Virus record (IMG/VR): IMGVR_UViG_3300028840_008184
Coordinates: 1 to 64,000 of that record
DNA: 64,000 nt
Source of the DNA: a virus
Strand: one strand, 5' to 3'
Shown: piece by piece, positions 7,925 to 16,994 of the stretch
Layout of the letters: every line of letters starts with the position of its first letter
Position numbering within the stretch: the stretch's first letter is position 1
Program-made: the position numbers and the translations under genes
The notes under the pieces: model-generated
Told to the model about the DNA's origin: nothing
The model's input: only the letters and a program-made list of their open reading frames with translations
Database searches by the model: none

Positions 7925-7933
7925 TATTAATAG
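7925..7933 (-). promoter_or_regulatory. Putative late promoter motif CTATTAATA
   Basis: The minus strand reads AAAATCTATTAATATTTTTTC, 61 nt upstream of the ATG at 7864, in the gap after the 79-residue gene. It matches the shared CTAYYAATA element. Confidence 0.65.
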
Positions 7934-7954
7934 ATTTTGTATTAAATTGATTCA

Positions 7955-8194
7955 TTATTTAGAAGGTTTGTCTAGCACAATGTCTAAGGTTATGTAATTT
8001 AAAGTTATTTCGGGTTTCCATTCTATATTGAGATAGTTGCCATCTACTTCTATTTTTGTGACCCTTCCCTTGGCAAACTCTTCTAGATGCTTGCACAGAG
8101 CTTCTGTGTCATACACATCTCCGTTCTTGTTAGGCACATTGCATCCCATAGATACTTGATATAGAACATGATCATTGCTATTTAGAAGCTTCAT
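7955..8194 (-). CDS. Hypothetical small protein
   Basis: 79 residues (MKLLNSNDHVLYQVSMGCN ...). It has a central helix (TEALCKHLEEFAKGR) and beta strands around it. The ribosome site AAAGGAG is good. It follows the spike-like gene without a terminator. No family recognised. Confidence 0.55.
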   Translation of the reverse strand: MKLLNSNDHVLYQVSMGCNVPNKNGDVYDTEALCKHLEEFAKGRVTKIEVDGNYLNIEWKPEITLNYITLDIVLDKPSK

Positions 8195-8269
8195 ATTATT
8201 CTCCTTTCATTTTGGTCGTATGGATGCGGCAACATTCTAGTTAAAATGTAAAACAATTTTTGCTAATTT

Positions 8270-9136
8270 TTATGGAGTAGTAACATTAAGTGTGCCGCCG
8301 CTAACGCCCACATTACCACTTACTAGCTCATTGAGAAACATATTGATTGTTCCGCCAGCAACAGCATCGTAAGCAACATTGCCAGCTCCAACGTCTATAG
8401 CTCCTACATTTAAGTTTAGCTCTCCGCCGCCCACACCATGCCATACACCAATAAGACTTGTATGACTACCCTGTGCTACGACATGTTCAACGCTTCCCAC
8501 AATACTAGAGCCGCCGTAATTTGCAATTCCTATAGCACTATCGGCAGTTAGATAAATATCGCCCACATGAACGTGCATATGACCGCCGTCTGACGACTGC
8601 GCCCCAACGCCAATTCTGCCAGTATATACGGCACCTACTCTAGCAATAATAACAGCTGGCTCGGGGACGACACCAACATCAAAATTAAGAATGCCCGAGC
8701 CAACCCCAGTTTGCACAATCTTGTCTGCATGTAGCCAGTTAGTTCCACCATTTCCTGATGCGGTTTTCAAAACTGCGCTTTGCCCAGTAGATTCTATTTT
8801 GCGAAACACAGCAGTTGACTGATCACCAGAAAATTGTACAGTTCCGACACCATATCCTCCACTAGTTGGTCCAATAATAGTGGCATTTGGAGCATGCACT
8901 GAGATATTTGCGGGGATTGTGATGCCTTCTAAGTAAACACCATTGTCCAAACACACAACTGTAAAACCAGCACTACTGGCCGCTATTGCCGCCGTGAACG
9001 TTAGAAAAGCCTTTTCGATTGTTTTACCATCGTTAGAATCACTACCGTGTTTCCCAACCCACCTCATATATTGATTATTTACAAGAGGTGCGAAAGAAGA
9101 GCTTATACTACTTGGTATTCCAAGAAAACCACTCAT
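8270..9136 (-). CDS. Beta-helix tail-spike-like protein
   Basis: 288 residues, starting at MSGFLGIPSS (GGGG just upstream; the longer TTG start is less likely). Residues about 30-60 read VGKHGSDSNDGKTIEKAFLT FTAAIAAS: the entry motif of right-handed parallel beta-helix proteins (pectate-lyase/DUF1565 type). Repeating short Val/Ile/Gly strands follow to the end. Phage proteins of this kind are tail spikes or host-surface glycan-binding or cleaving proteins. No catalytic residues can be assigned. The single-gene unit is flanked by a promoter motif (9179-9187) and sits directly after the capsid gene. Confidence 0.75.
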   Translation of the reverse strand: MSGFLGIPSSISSSFAPLVNNQYMRWVGKHGSDSNDGKTIEKAFLTFTAAIAASSAGFTVVCLDNGVYLEGITIPANISVHAPNATIIGPTSGGYGVGTVQFSGDQSTAVFRKIESTGQSAVLKTASGNGGTNWLHADKIVQTGVGSGILNFDVGVVPEPAVIIARVGAVYTGRIGVGAQSSDGGHMHVHVGDIYLTADSAIGIANYGGSSIVGSVEHVVAQGSHTSLIGVWHGVGGGELNLNVGAIDVGAGNVAYDAVAGGTINMFLNELVSGNVGVSGGTLNVTTP

Positions 9137-9178
9137 AGCGGCCCCCAAAATTAAAGTATCGTTGCATGTATATCATAT

Positions 9179-9187
9179 TATTAATAG
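9179..9187 (-). promoter_or_regulatory. Putative late promoter motif CTATTAATA
   Basis: The minus strand reads GGAGCTATTAATAATATG. It is placed between the capsid-gene terminator (9212-9247) and the spike-like gene start at 9136. The terminator-promoter-gene order supports a promoter role. Confidence 0.65.
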
Positions 9188-9211
9188 CTCCACAAACTCC
9201 GGAGCCAAAAT

Positions 9212-9247
9212 AAAAAACGGGCTACCTATCAAAGATAGCCCGTTTTT
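9212..9247 (-). terminator. Rho-independent terminator of capsid gene
   Basis: The stem CGGGCTA ... TAGCCCG has A/T extensions on both sides. On the minus strand it is followed by TTTTTTATTTT. It lies 24 nt past the capsid gene stop. A T-tract is also present in the other direction, but no plus-strand gene uses it. Confidence 0.9.
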
Positions 9248-9270
9248 ATTAGGTTTTTAGCTACTGGGTA

Positions 9271-10302
9271 TTAGCCAACGGCTACGGACTTGCGACCAAC
9301 AGCGCAACCTCTTGGGTTGACGATGCCGATTCCGATGATCTCGGAAATAACCCAACCAAGCTTAAGCTGCTTTGGTTCGTCTGCTGGGAGCACCTCGATG
9401 TCCTGACGGACAGGCATAACACCAACAAACTCTGGGTCAGCCGTGCCGAACACGGTTCCGGCTGGGACGATCTTGGAAACGATAATGTCGGCTCCCCAGA
9501 TGTGGGCATAAAGACCAGTCTGAAGAATCTCTCTCATCGTAACAGGATCAACCTCGCCGCCACCAGTTCCCTGGCCACCACCAGTTGCCCAATTCAGAAT
9601 GTCATTGAACTCAATGATATTCATGAGGAACTTGGTAGTTACAAGGTCCCAGCGGTCAACCTGAACCTTGATCTCGGAGAGATCGCGCTTCAGGAGGCCA
9701 GCGTCCGCAATGTCCTGAGCGGTGTTCTCGCCGCCAAGAGTAGCGTCGGCTGCGAAATCCAAAGCTGCGAAGATGTTCGCATCCTCTTGAGCCTGGATTT
9801 CCTGACGAGCCTTTTGCTGCGCACGGTCGATGACGTTGAAACGACGCCTTCTGACTTCCGCGATACGAACGGTTGGGTTGGAAACAACCTCAAACTCTGG
9901 AACGGTCACACGGTCACCAAATACGCGGCTCTCTGGAGCCGAACCGTTGCTGGAAACAACAACAGCCGCGACATCAATATCTCGGTCATACACAGGCAGA
10001 GCGCCCTGAGGAAGTGGGTCTACAACAAGAACTCTACGTCCAACACCCTGATAATCCAAGTTCCTACGGATTGGATTAGCCATGGCCTGGCCAAGAGCAA
10101 TCTTGCCTTCCTGCGTCATAAGGGCACGCTTAATAAGCTCGTCTCTTTGCTGATCAGTAAAAGATGGATTCTGAGCTAGACCGGTATTAGCTGGCTGAAG
10201 CTCCTCCAAGACACTAGCATACTTTACAATATTTGATAGGGCATCTTTAACAGAGCTAGCATTCTGTTCACCCTGGCTTCCATATGTGCTGAAAAGAGAC
10301 AT
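9271..10302 (-). CDS. Major capsid protein, HK97 fold
   Basis: 343 residues, forming the icosahedral shell. I start at the second ATG (MSLFSTYG) because AAGGAGG is 9 nt upstream of it but only 3 nt from the first ATG at 10308. Characteristic segments are ANPIRRNLDYQGVGRRVLVV, PLPQGALPVYDRDIDVAAVV (P-domain/E-loop region) and a C-terminal beta-rich A-domain. It has GC-rich, optimised codons, its own promoter motif (10362-10370) and its own terminator, so very high late expression is expected. Near residue 28 it carries NIVKYAS, a match to the window-wide hydrophobic-x-K-x-A motif and a candidate cleavage site of the prohead protease. Confidence 0.93.
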   Translation of the reverse strand: MSLFSTYGSQGEQNASSVKDALSNIVKYASVLEELQPANTGLAQNPSFTDQQRDELIKRALMTQEGKIALGQAMANPIRRNLDYQGVGRRVLVVDPLPQGALPVYDRDIDVAAVVVSSNGSAPESRVFGDRVTVPEFEVVSNPTVRIAEVRRRRFNVIDRAQQKARQEIQAQEDANIFAALDFAADATLGGENTAQDIADAGLLKRDLSEIKVQVDRWDLVTTKFLMNIIEFNDILNWATGGGQGTGGGEVDPVTMREILQTGLYAHIWGADIIVSKIVPAGTVFGTADPEFVGVMPVRQDIEVLPADEPKQLKLGWVISEIIGIGIVNPRGCAVGRKSVAVG

Positions 10303-10361
10303 AAGCATTGTCCTCCTTGTGTAGTTTAGATTTGACTTTCTCTTTCATTTCTATGCGTAAT

Positions 10362-10370
10362 TATTAGTAG
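10362..10370 (-). promoter_or_regulatory. Putative late promoter of capsid gene, CTACTAATA
   Basis: The minus strand reads GAAAATCTACTAATAATTAC, 60 nt upstream of the capsid start. It matches CTAYYAATA. A phage capsid gene is the classic late-promoter target. Confidence 0.65.
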
Positions 10371-10399
10371 ATTTTCTGGAAATATATTAGGCACTTATC

Positions 10400-11794
10400 T
10401 TATTCTTTAGCCTTTTTCTTCATGGCTTGACTAATAAGATGAAGTATCCTTTCTAACTTGCTGGGATCAATAACGATTTTACCCCCTCTTACCACCTTTC
10501 CTTTGAAGCTGCCTTTGCCTTTTATTCCAAGTTTATTAAGGGCTTCGTCTATGTTTTCCTCTAGTTTTGCCGCCGCTGCGACTGTTTTCATGTCCATTTC
10601 GCCCGTTACATCAACACCGAGTATTTCTTGTAGCTTTCTAGTATTATCTTCTGGTTTAATATCTGGGGTTTCCACGGCTCTACGAGCCACATAATCCATC
10701 TTCTTTCCTAGACCTTGTGCTTTTGCTATAAGAGCTTTGGTCTCCTCTATCACATCAACAAAATCTTCATACTTCTCATCCAAGCGAGAAGCAATGTCGA
10801 ACCCAAAATGATACCATCTTCCTGTCCCAAGCTCTATTTTTACTCTAGCCATCAGGGCTTGTAGTCTTGGGAATACTGTTTGTAGTTGATTAAAGTTCGC
10901 CACAAATTTTTTGAAGTTCTTTTCATCCAAAGGCTTTGCTAGTTTTCCCATGAACGGCTTCAATATGAGTGCAGCATCTCCCGCACTTTTCGAACCTTTG
11001 CCCTTGGCAGTTTGTAGAATATCGTGAAGGTCTTTAAGATCTGTTTTCAAATCTTCTTTGCGGCTCGTTATTTTGTTTCCAAAGGCACTAAGAAGAGTCA
11101 TAGCTCCGCCAAGAGCCATAGCTCCTTTGCCCCATCTACCCATGGGTGCCTTACCTTTCATAGTTTTAGTTGTGGTTCTGCCACCAGTACCCTTTTTTCT
11201 TTCAGTCGTAGTAGTTTCACCACCACCCAAGTATTTGAAAGCCATGGGGGCGACCATTGAGACGAGCCCGATTACTGCACCAATCCAGGCCGTCTTGTGA
11301 AGACGGCCATCAACGAAAGGGAGGTCAGCGATCCTCCTGATTGTCTTATCAACCCGGAGCGCTTCCTTAACCTTACCTTCTTCCTCAAGTTGATTTGCCT
11401 TCTTGGCCAGCTCTTTTACAAGCTCCGCATGAATACCAAAAAGAGCACCGCTAGGCATCCTAGTAGCAATCTCAATATCTTTTTTCTGTTGCTCCACTTG
11501 GTTCTCTACAACGCCACCGGCACCCATCGCATCAGCAAGCACTGCCGTCTCAGGATGAGCTTTTTCGATAAGCTCTTCGCCAGTTCCTTTAGTTACGTCG
11601 TATAGTCCAGCATCCTTCCTTTCCTTATCAGTCATACTTACGCCATTGTCTCGGAAAGGACCGACGGGCGATTCACTAGGATTGCCGACCAAATCTTTCT
11701 TTTTTGGATTGAGGTCGGTAGTAATCAAACCAGCGTCGGCAGCAATCTTTTCAAATTCCGCCATGACCGAACTGCCATTCCATTGTTTGCTCAT
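10400..11794 (-). CDS. Tagged head protein with membrane-like helices
   Basis: 464 residues from MSKQWNGSS (AAGGAG 9 nt upstream). The N-terminus SVMAEFEKIAADAGLI is shared with the two genes at 12859-16584 and 16584-16973. Residues about 62-153 (LYDVT.GTGEEL..AHP through VKELAKKANQLEEEGKVKEA and LRVDKTIRRI) are homologous to a block of the 1241-residue neighbour. That block ends in the helical-hairpin tag. LHKTAW (about residue 167) matches the K-x-A motif. Two hydrophobic segments follow (about 169-193 and 222-241), then long helices. I infer an internal head or ejection protein able to enter membranes. Confidence 0.7.
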   Translation of the reverse strand: MSKQWNGSSVMAEFEKIAADAGLITTDLNPKKKDLVGNPSESPVGPFRDNGVSMTDKERKDAGLYDVTKGTGEELIEKAHPETAVLADAMGAGGVVENQVEQQKKDIEIATRMPSGALFGIHAELVKELAKKANQLEEEGKVKEALRVDKTIRRIADLPFVDGRLHKTAWIGAVIGLVSMVAPMAFKYLGGGETTTTERKKGTGGRTTTKTMKGKAPMGRWGKGAMALGGAMTLLSAFGNKITSRKEDLKTDLKDLHDILQTAKGKGSKSAGDAALILKPFMGKLAKPLDEKNFKKFVANFNQLQTVFPRLQALMARVKIELGTGRWYHFGFDIASRLDEKYEDFVDVIEETKALIAKAQGLGKKMDYVARRAVETPDIKPEDNTRKLQEILGVDVTGEMDMKTVAAAAKLEENIDEALNKLGIKGKGSFKGKVVRGGKIVIDPSKLERILHLISQAMKKKAKE

Positions 11795-11798
11795 ATCA

Positions 11799-12869
11799 TT
11801 ACGCTCCTTGTAAGAGTTCTTGTAGCTTCTTAGCCGGTGCGCCACCTTTTGGCTTTGGCATCGCCGTGGGTTTTGCGGCAGGAGCCGGCTCCCCTATCTT
11901 CTCGTATTTTGCTTCTGGTAGAAGCGAACTAGCTATTAATGTCACCGGAGGAATAAGAAAAGCTTGTTCCCTGTTCAATCTCCGAAGTCTTTTGCCATTC
12001 AGTCTTTCTATAACCGAAAGTCTCCCCATCATCTCAGGGGAGCCTTTAAGTGGCCTTCTTTTCACCTGTCTGAAGGCTTGAGAGAAACCTTCTATGGTTG
12101 AATTAAGAAAGTGGATTAATGTGTCTTCAACATTTCCTTTCTCATTTACAATATAAAGATTCCCGGCACGCGCTGCACCAGGGACACCGCTGGGCTTTCT
12201 ACCACTAAGAAGACCACTTATCGAGGGCCCTTCGCCAGGAGCAGCAGCCTCTGGAAGGCCAACTCCAAACTGCCTTTTAGCCAAACCACTAACAGCGCCA
12301 ACAAGACCAAGACCAGCTAAGCCGCCAGCGAATAGTTTTAAAAGAGCATATAGGACATTAGTGAATCCCAATTTCTTTCCACCCTTAACGGCGCTGAGGA
12401 ATTTCCTAAAATATCCACCCCTACCTATAGCTTGTTTCTCTATGGTTTCCGCTGGGAAATATTTGTTTGCACATGCAATAGCAACCAAATCGTGCTCGTC
12501 CAACGTTCCCTTAATTTCAATCATATCTTCCAACATGCTGGTGGACTTGAGCCCTATTGCGCCTTTAACTTTATCCACAACGCTTCCGGCAACATTTTTA
12601 AGACTACCCAAAGAAAGCGCTTGGCCTGGTTTCCAATTCAATTCGTCATCAACCAACCCACCAAGTTTTCCTGGTCCAAATCCAACATACTCTGCAAGAA
12701 GAAGCAACAGTCCTATTTTCCAGCCGAAAATCTTCCAGCCAAGTATAGGGCCAATCGCTCCAAAGATCGTCTCAAATGGATGATCCTTGAAATCTACTTT
12801 CTTAACTACCGTTCCCAGAAAATCTCGGATCATATCCTGACCTTCTTTGACGATAACTTTATCGGACAC
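11799..12869 (-). CDS. Predicted membrane-interacting virion protein
   Basis: 356 residues. I choose the GTG start (MSDKVIVKEG) because GGAGG is 5 nt upstream; it overlaps the end of the previous gene by 11 nt. Two strongly hydrophobic regions lie at about residues 34-63 (FGAIGPILGWKIFGWKIGLL) and 170-195 (ALLKLFAGGLAGLGLVGAVS). IEKQAIGRGG at about 143 matches the K-x-A motif. The C-terminal tail is Pro/Ala/Lys-rich (PAPAAKPTAMPKPKGGAPAK). Its position between two other hydrophobic or cell-wall-binding proteins suggests a pilot/ejection complex. No enzyme motif seen. Confidence 0.65.
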   Translation of the reverse strand: MSDKVIVKEGQDMIRDFLGTVVKKVDFKDHPFETIFGAIGPILGWKIFGWKIGLLLLLAEYVGFGPGKLGGLVDDELNWKPGQALSLGSLKNVAGSVVDKVKGAIGLKSTSMLEDMIEIKGTLDEHDLVAIACANKYFPAETIEKQAIGRGGYFRKFLSAVKGGKKLGFTNVLYALLKLFAGGLAGLGLVGAVSGLAKRQFGVGLPEAAAPGEGPSISGLLSGRKPSGVPGAARAGNLYIVNEKGNVEDTLIHFLNSTIEGFSQAFRQVKRRPLKGSPEMMGRLSVIERLNGKRLRRLNREQAFLIPPVTLIASSLLPEAKYEKIGEPAPAAKPTAMPKPKGGAPAKKLQELLQGA

Positions 12870-15800
12870 GATAGCCTCCAGGTGCTGGCGTTGGAGTTGT
12901 AGCCTTGGCCACAAGCTTTTCATGCAGCACTCTAAGATCGTTTAGATAATTTATAGCATCTGTCCGCATCTTGTTTACGAACGCCTTGGCCTCGCCTGAT
13001 AGTGGCTGGGTTTTAAGGCTTTCCACTTGCCTTAAAATCTTTCCTACTTCGCCTCGCAATTGTCTTGCGTAACCTACTGGTGATTTACCACCAGAGAAAG
13101 CCTCGAAAGCACTTAGACTTTCTATAATTTCCCAATCTGGAAGCTTATCGAAATAGCTTTGCACACTATCTAGAGCAGCCTTTTCACGAGGTCTGCCACG
13201 CAGACCATAAAAAGCACCTCTATCTACCCCAGGCTTTCTGCCTCCAGCAGCAGGTGGGACCGCACCAGGTGCAGCTCCAGGAGCCCCAGGTCTCTCAGTT
13301 CCTGGAATTGGTTTAGCCGCAGGTGCTTTCCATCCACCAGCCAACTGGTTGTAAAGTTTCTGCATCATGCTTACAATCTGGTCAAATTTACCAGGGCTCT
13401 CCAAATCCATCATGGCCTTTTGAGGTTGAATAGCTCCATACATTTCCTGCAACAGCTTGGCTGGGACATCATCATGCTCGCTATCTGGGTCAAACAACTT
13501 CTGTAGTCGAAGCTCGGCAACAAAAGCCTGTGGGCTTTGTAGTGATTTCAAACTAACTTTCTTGCCCCTGAAGTCTATATCGCCAGTAATAGCGGGAGCA
13601 GTCTTCTGTAGATATGCAGCTACTCTCTGTCCAAGATTGAGAACGTTTGCCGGCGGCTTTGCTGATGTAACAGTCGGAGTCTTAAACGCAGGCATGAGAC
13701 CTTTGAGCTTGGCCATCATTTGATTATAAGCGCCGGCAGTATCTTTACCCCATGCTCCATCAACTCCATGTTTGCCCACATCAAAGCCAGCGGCAACCAT
13801 AGCCCGCTGTAGAGCTTCAACCTGCGCATCTTTCGCCTTGGCTGGAGCCCTTCTCCTGCCTCTGTATTTGGTGGGTCTTTTGCCTTTCGCAGCCCGCTGC
13901 CTTTCTTTTAAGCGAGTAAGTAGGCTGCCCAAATCTGCAACTTTGACCAAACTGATGTTTTTCTTACCAGCAAGCTTCTTTAACACATTGTGATATAAAT
14001 ATTTATTTAGAAGCTTCATCTCATTTAAGCTTCTTTTGCGTGCCTTGAGCACAGCCAGCTCTTCCCTTAAGTTCTTTTTCCACTCCTCGGCGTCTTCTCC
14101 AAAAACCTTTGGGTTTGCATCTACTTTGGGAAGAATTTTGTTAATAGTCCCAACTAGAGCATTTTGAGCATTCTTAAATTCTTTCTCGAACTTTTTATAA
14201 GGGTCTTCCCTTGGTGACACTTTTTCTTTCCCAGGCTCTTTTTTCTTCTCTAATTCTCTACTCAAAGGTCTTGTCGAAATAAACATATCTAAATTATCAA
14301 ATGCAGATGACCAAAGATCATATCCTTGGGCGCCCCAGCTTCCAGAATGTGGCTCTTCAGCAGACTCCGCATATTCGTAATACTTTTTTATTTTTTGAAG
14401 AGTATTTTCAATCGTATTGGCAATTTTTAATAGCCTATCAAGCAATTTTTGATCCGCAGCGATTTCTTCAGCTTTTTGCATATAACTAGCTATTTGCCTG
14501 TATGCACCCACTATAAACTCGTCGTATTCGGCATTTGGATCTTTATCGCCCCCAGGAAATGGATTAGAAATTAAAAATCCCTGTGGTTTTGCGGTAAAAG
14601 CGGTTTCTTCATCTGTTTGATCAGATACTGATCCTTCCATGGCTCTTAAACCGCTATTCATAGACTTAAGAATACTATAAAGTCTTCTTGCATCTTGAGC
14701 TTCCTTCTTAAGCGAGGCATCATTCTCCTCGGAGCCAGCCGCCTCGGAAGCTGAGCCCCTATTTACGAAAGGGTCTTCTCCTTCTAACAGTTTATCTCGC
14801 AATGAAGCAATTGTCTTATCTACAATCTGGGCTGCCTCAACATCGCCGTCTTCCTCCAGCAAATTAGCAGTTGCGACGAGCTTAGTCATCATCTCAGCAT
14901 ATTTGCCAGTAGGGTTCTTCAGCGCTTTTTCAACAACCTTCTTGTGCTCTTCAATAAGGGTCTCAACCTTTCCACCCTCTTCCTTTGCTGGAACGATGGT
15001 TGGTCCGCCGCCTGGGTGCGCCTGGTTAACAAGATCATCACCAGTCTCACCGGTCACATCATAAAGCTTATCGGCAGCTTCCTTGTAAAGAACAATCTGC
15101 TTGTCTACGGCAGTCGCGGCACCAGTCTCACCCATTTCCTCAAGGTCATTGGCCAGAGAAATGAGTTCGTTTATTGCTGAAGAGACAATAGCCATATCAT
15201 CTGCTGCTGCCCATTCGGGGAGCTTAAGTTTTGTCTCTGGCTTTGGGCCTGGAGTCTTCTGCCATTTTTGGTGTATGGTTGGCCTTGCAACACCAATTGG
15301 TGGGCCACCACCTTTTTCTCTTTCTTCCATTTCTCTCATAGTTTTCCTCGCCATTTCCTCAACATCAAGGCCAGTCATAAGTTCTTTCATATCTAGTTTA
15401 GGCATAGTCTCTGACCAATGAGCATATGGATCAACCCATTTTGGAGTAATGGGTTTGAAGCCGGTCTCCTCAGATGGAACTAATCCTGGTTTTGGCAACG
15501 GCTTTTCGGCAAACAGCCTTGGATATTTTGTTTTTGCGTATTCTAAAGCATCGCCTGGGTTCAGACCACGCAAATCCATAAGTCTTTGAACTACTGTCTT
15601 TTGCTGCGGAGTAAGAGTCATAGCAGCCTCCTTGTTCACAAAATTGTCGTCTGCTGCCCCACCACGAGGCTTTGTAACATCGCCGCCCACTTCGCGCATC
15701 TTCTTCTTTAGCTCATACTGACGGCGTTCACCAGCATCCATTTTGGCCCACTGTTCAGGGGTAGGCTCGTGACCGACAGCTTGCGGAACAGGCTTTGGCT

Positions 15801-16584
15801 TGGCAGCAGGCGGCGGGCCGGGCTTGGCAGCAGGTTTGGCAGCAGGTTTGGCAGCAGGTTTGGCAGCAGGTTTGGCAGCAGGTTTCCTTTTCGCAGTCTG
15901 CTGTTTTGCTGCATATGGCACCCACTTTTCAAGTAAATACTTCATATCTTCAGCTGAAGGAGCTTTTCTACCACGTATGGGTTTTAGACCAGCACTCTCT
16001 ACTAAACTTGGATTCTTTTCCAAATAAGCATTCCAGGCCGCAGTAGAACGTCCACCCCAAGCTCCATCTGGATTACCTTTGTGAGGCCCCTTGGGATTGC
16101 TGGTTGCTATCCCAGTAGCCTTTTGTATAACAGATTGCACTTGTTTGATAAGCGGCGAGCTTTTCGGCTTTGCCCTGGTCCTACCCGCTCTACCCGATTC
16201 CGTCCCAGGCGTTACAAACTGAGGAGATTTAAGCCATGCTTGATAATCAGCTTTCCACTGTCCCATTACTGTTTCATTAGCCTTCTCTTCACTAATACCT
16301 GCACCCACCATTGTTTCGCGGGCAGCCCTATAAGCTTTATATTTTAGCTGGCCATCTGGATGGGTCCTAAGCCATTTATTAAACTCTTCTCTGGCATCGG
16401 GCGTATCCTTCATAGATCCCCCTTCCTCTTCTGGCGCTGTAGCACCAGCGGGACCACCAGTTTCCCAACTCCAAGGCACACCCTTTCCTCCTTGAGATTC
16501 TTTTACGATCCAGCCCTTCTCAAGAGCCATTTTTGCAAATTCGTCCATTACGGAGCCGCCTAAAAGGTTATCGATTTTAACCAT
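12859..16584 (-). CDS. Large virion protein with peptidoglycan-binding modules
   Basis: 1241 residues. N-terminal GGSVMDEFAKMALEKGW is shared with neighbours. Two peptidoglycan-binding-like motifs are visible: NPDGAWGGRSTAAWNAYL (about 169-186) and LQRAMVAAGFDVG...VDGAWGKDTAGAY (about 918-951). The latter fits the PG_binding_1 pattern LQ..L...G...G..DG..G..T..A. A low-complexity AAKP array lies at about 232-254. Two helical-hairpin tags (LISLANDLEEMGETGAATAV and LVATANLLEEDGDVEAAQIV) flank KLYDVTGETGDDLVNQAHP. Several K-x-A sites occur (VNKEAAM, LYKEAAD, LKKEAQD, LQKTAPA). Probably a processed internal head protein that contacts the cell wall during ejection; the function is inferred. Confidence 0.72.
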   Translation of the reverse strand: MVKIDNLLGGSVMDEFAKMALEKGWIVKESQGGKGVPWSWETGGPAGATAPEEEGGSMKDTPDAREEFNKWLRTHPDGQLKYKAYRAARETMVGAGISEEKANETVMGQWKADYQAWLKSPQFVTPGTESGRAGRTRAKPKSSPLIKQVQSVIQKATGIATSNPKGPHKGNPDGAWGGRSTAAWNAYLEKNPSLVESAGLKPIRGRKAPSAEDMKYLLEKWVPYAAKQQTAKRKPAAKPAAKPAAKPAAKPAAKPGPPPAAKPKPVPQAVGHEPTPEQWAKMDAGERRQYELKKKMREVGGDVTKPRGGAADDNFVNKEAAMTLTPQQKTVVQRLMDLRGLNPGDALEYAKTKYPRLFAEKPLPKPGLVPSEETGFKPITPKWVDPYAHWSETMPKLDMKELMTGLDVEEMARKTMREMEEREKGGGPPIGVARPTIHQKWQKTPGPKPETKLKLPEWAAADDMAIVSSAINELISLANDLEEMGETGAATAVDKQIVLYKEAADKLYDVTGETGDDLVNQAHPGGGPTIVPAKEEGGKVETLIEEHKKVVEKALKNPTGKYAEMMTKLVATANLLEEDGDVEAAQIVDKTIASLRDKLLEGEDPFVNRGSASEAAGSEENDASLKKEAQDARRLYSILKSMNSGLRAMEGSVSDQTDEETAFTAKPQGFLISNPFPGGDKDPNAEYDEFIVGAYRQIASYMQKAEEIAADQKLLDRLLKIANTIENTLQKIKKYYEYAESAEEPHSGSWGAQGYDLWSSAFDNLDMFISTRPLSRELEKKKEPGKEKVSPREDPYKKFEKEFKNAQNALVGTINKILPKVDANPKVFGEDAEEWKKNLREELAVLKARKRSLNEMKLLNKYLYHNVLKKLAGKKNISLVKVADLGSLLTRLKERQRAAKGKRPTKYRGRRRAPAKAKDAQVEALQRAMVAAGFDVGKHGVDGAWGKDTAGAYNQMMAKLKGLMPAFKTPTVTSAKPPANVLNLGQRVAAYLQKTAPAITGDIDFRGKKVSLKSLQSPQAFVAELRLQKLFDPDSEHDDVPAKLLQEMYGAIQPQKAMMDLESPGKFDQIVSMMQKLYNQLAGGWKAPAAKPIPGTERPGAPGAAPGAVPPAAGGRKPGVDRGAFYGLRGRPREKAALDSVQSYFDKLPDWEIIESLSAFEAFSGGKSPVGYARQLRGEVGKILRQVESLKTQPLSGEAKAFVNKMRTDAINYLNDLRVLHEKLVAKATTPTPAPGGYRVR
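15823..15890. repeat. 12-bp tandem repeat encoding AAKP
   Basis: About five near-perfect copies of GGCAGCAGGTTT encode (AAKP)n in the 1241-residue protein. It is a flexible linker between the N-terminal peptidoglycan-binding-like module and the rest. Confidence 0.85.
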
Positions 16585-16973
16585 TATTCTCCCTCCTTGA
16601 ATAGATCTTCAAGCTCGTGTAGGGCCATCTCAACCCTGTAAGCTGCCTTCACGTTCTTGCCATCTGCGAGTTCATTGGCGATCTTCTCAAGATTCTCAAT
16701 AAGCATCTTGTCGTAAGCTGTCTTAAGCTCTGCCACCAAGGTTGGCTTTTCAAACTGCTCTAGAGCCTCATCGAACCTTTTCATAGGTTCCTCTTCCTCC
16801 CAGAACTTTTCCTCTTCCTCTTTAGTTACCTTTGCCTCTTTCTCAAGAGGAAGGGGCTCAAAAGCCTCGGGAGGTGGGCCCTCAAGGACATTATCCTTTT
16901 GGGCAACCTTCTCAAGCTCCTTCATAACCTCGCTGTCGAGCCAAGCAGCTTTATCTTCTTTTGAGAAACTCAT
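16584..16973 (-). CDS. Small tagged head protein
   Basis: 129 residues. N-terminal WLDSEVMKELEKVAQKDN matches the SVM.EF.K.A motif of the next two genes. The acidic middle is followed by one helical-hairpin tag at the C-terminus (LEKIANELADGKNVKAAYRV, then EMALHELEDL). K-x-A sites are LEKVAQ and LEKEAK. It is essentially an N-terminal motif plus tag with no enzymatic domain, so it may be a scaffold or assembly adaptor. One-base overlap with the 1241-residue gene; GGAGG before the ATG. Confidence 0.65.
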   Translation of the reverse strand: MSFSKEDKAAWLDSEVMKELEKVAQKDNVLEGPPPEAFEPLPLEKEAKVTKEEEEKFWEEEEPMKRFDEALEQFEKPTLVAELKTAYDKMLIENLEKIANELADGKNVKAAYRVEMALHELEDLFKEGE

Positions 16974-16994
16974 AGACGCCTCCGCGTAAAATAT

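Noticed and set aside
15823-15890. Short direct repeats considered as a CRISPR array
   Set aside because: The 12-bp units are contiguous with no spacers and encode an AAKP linker in frame.
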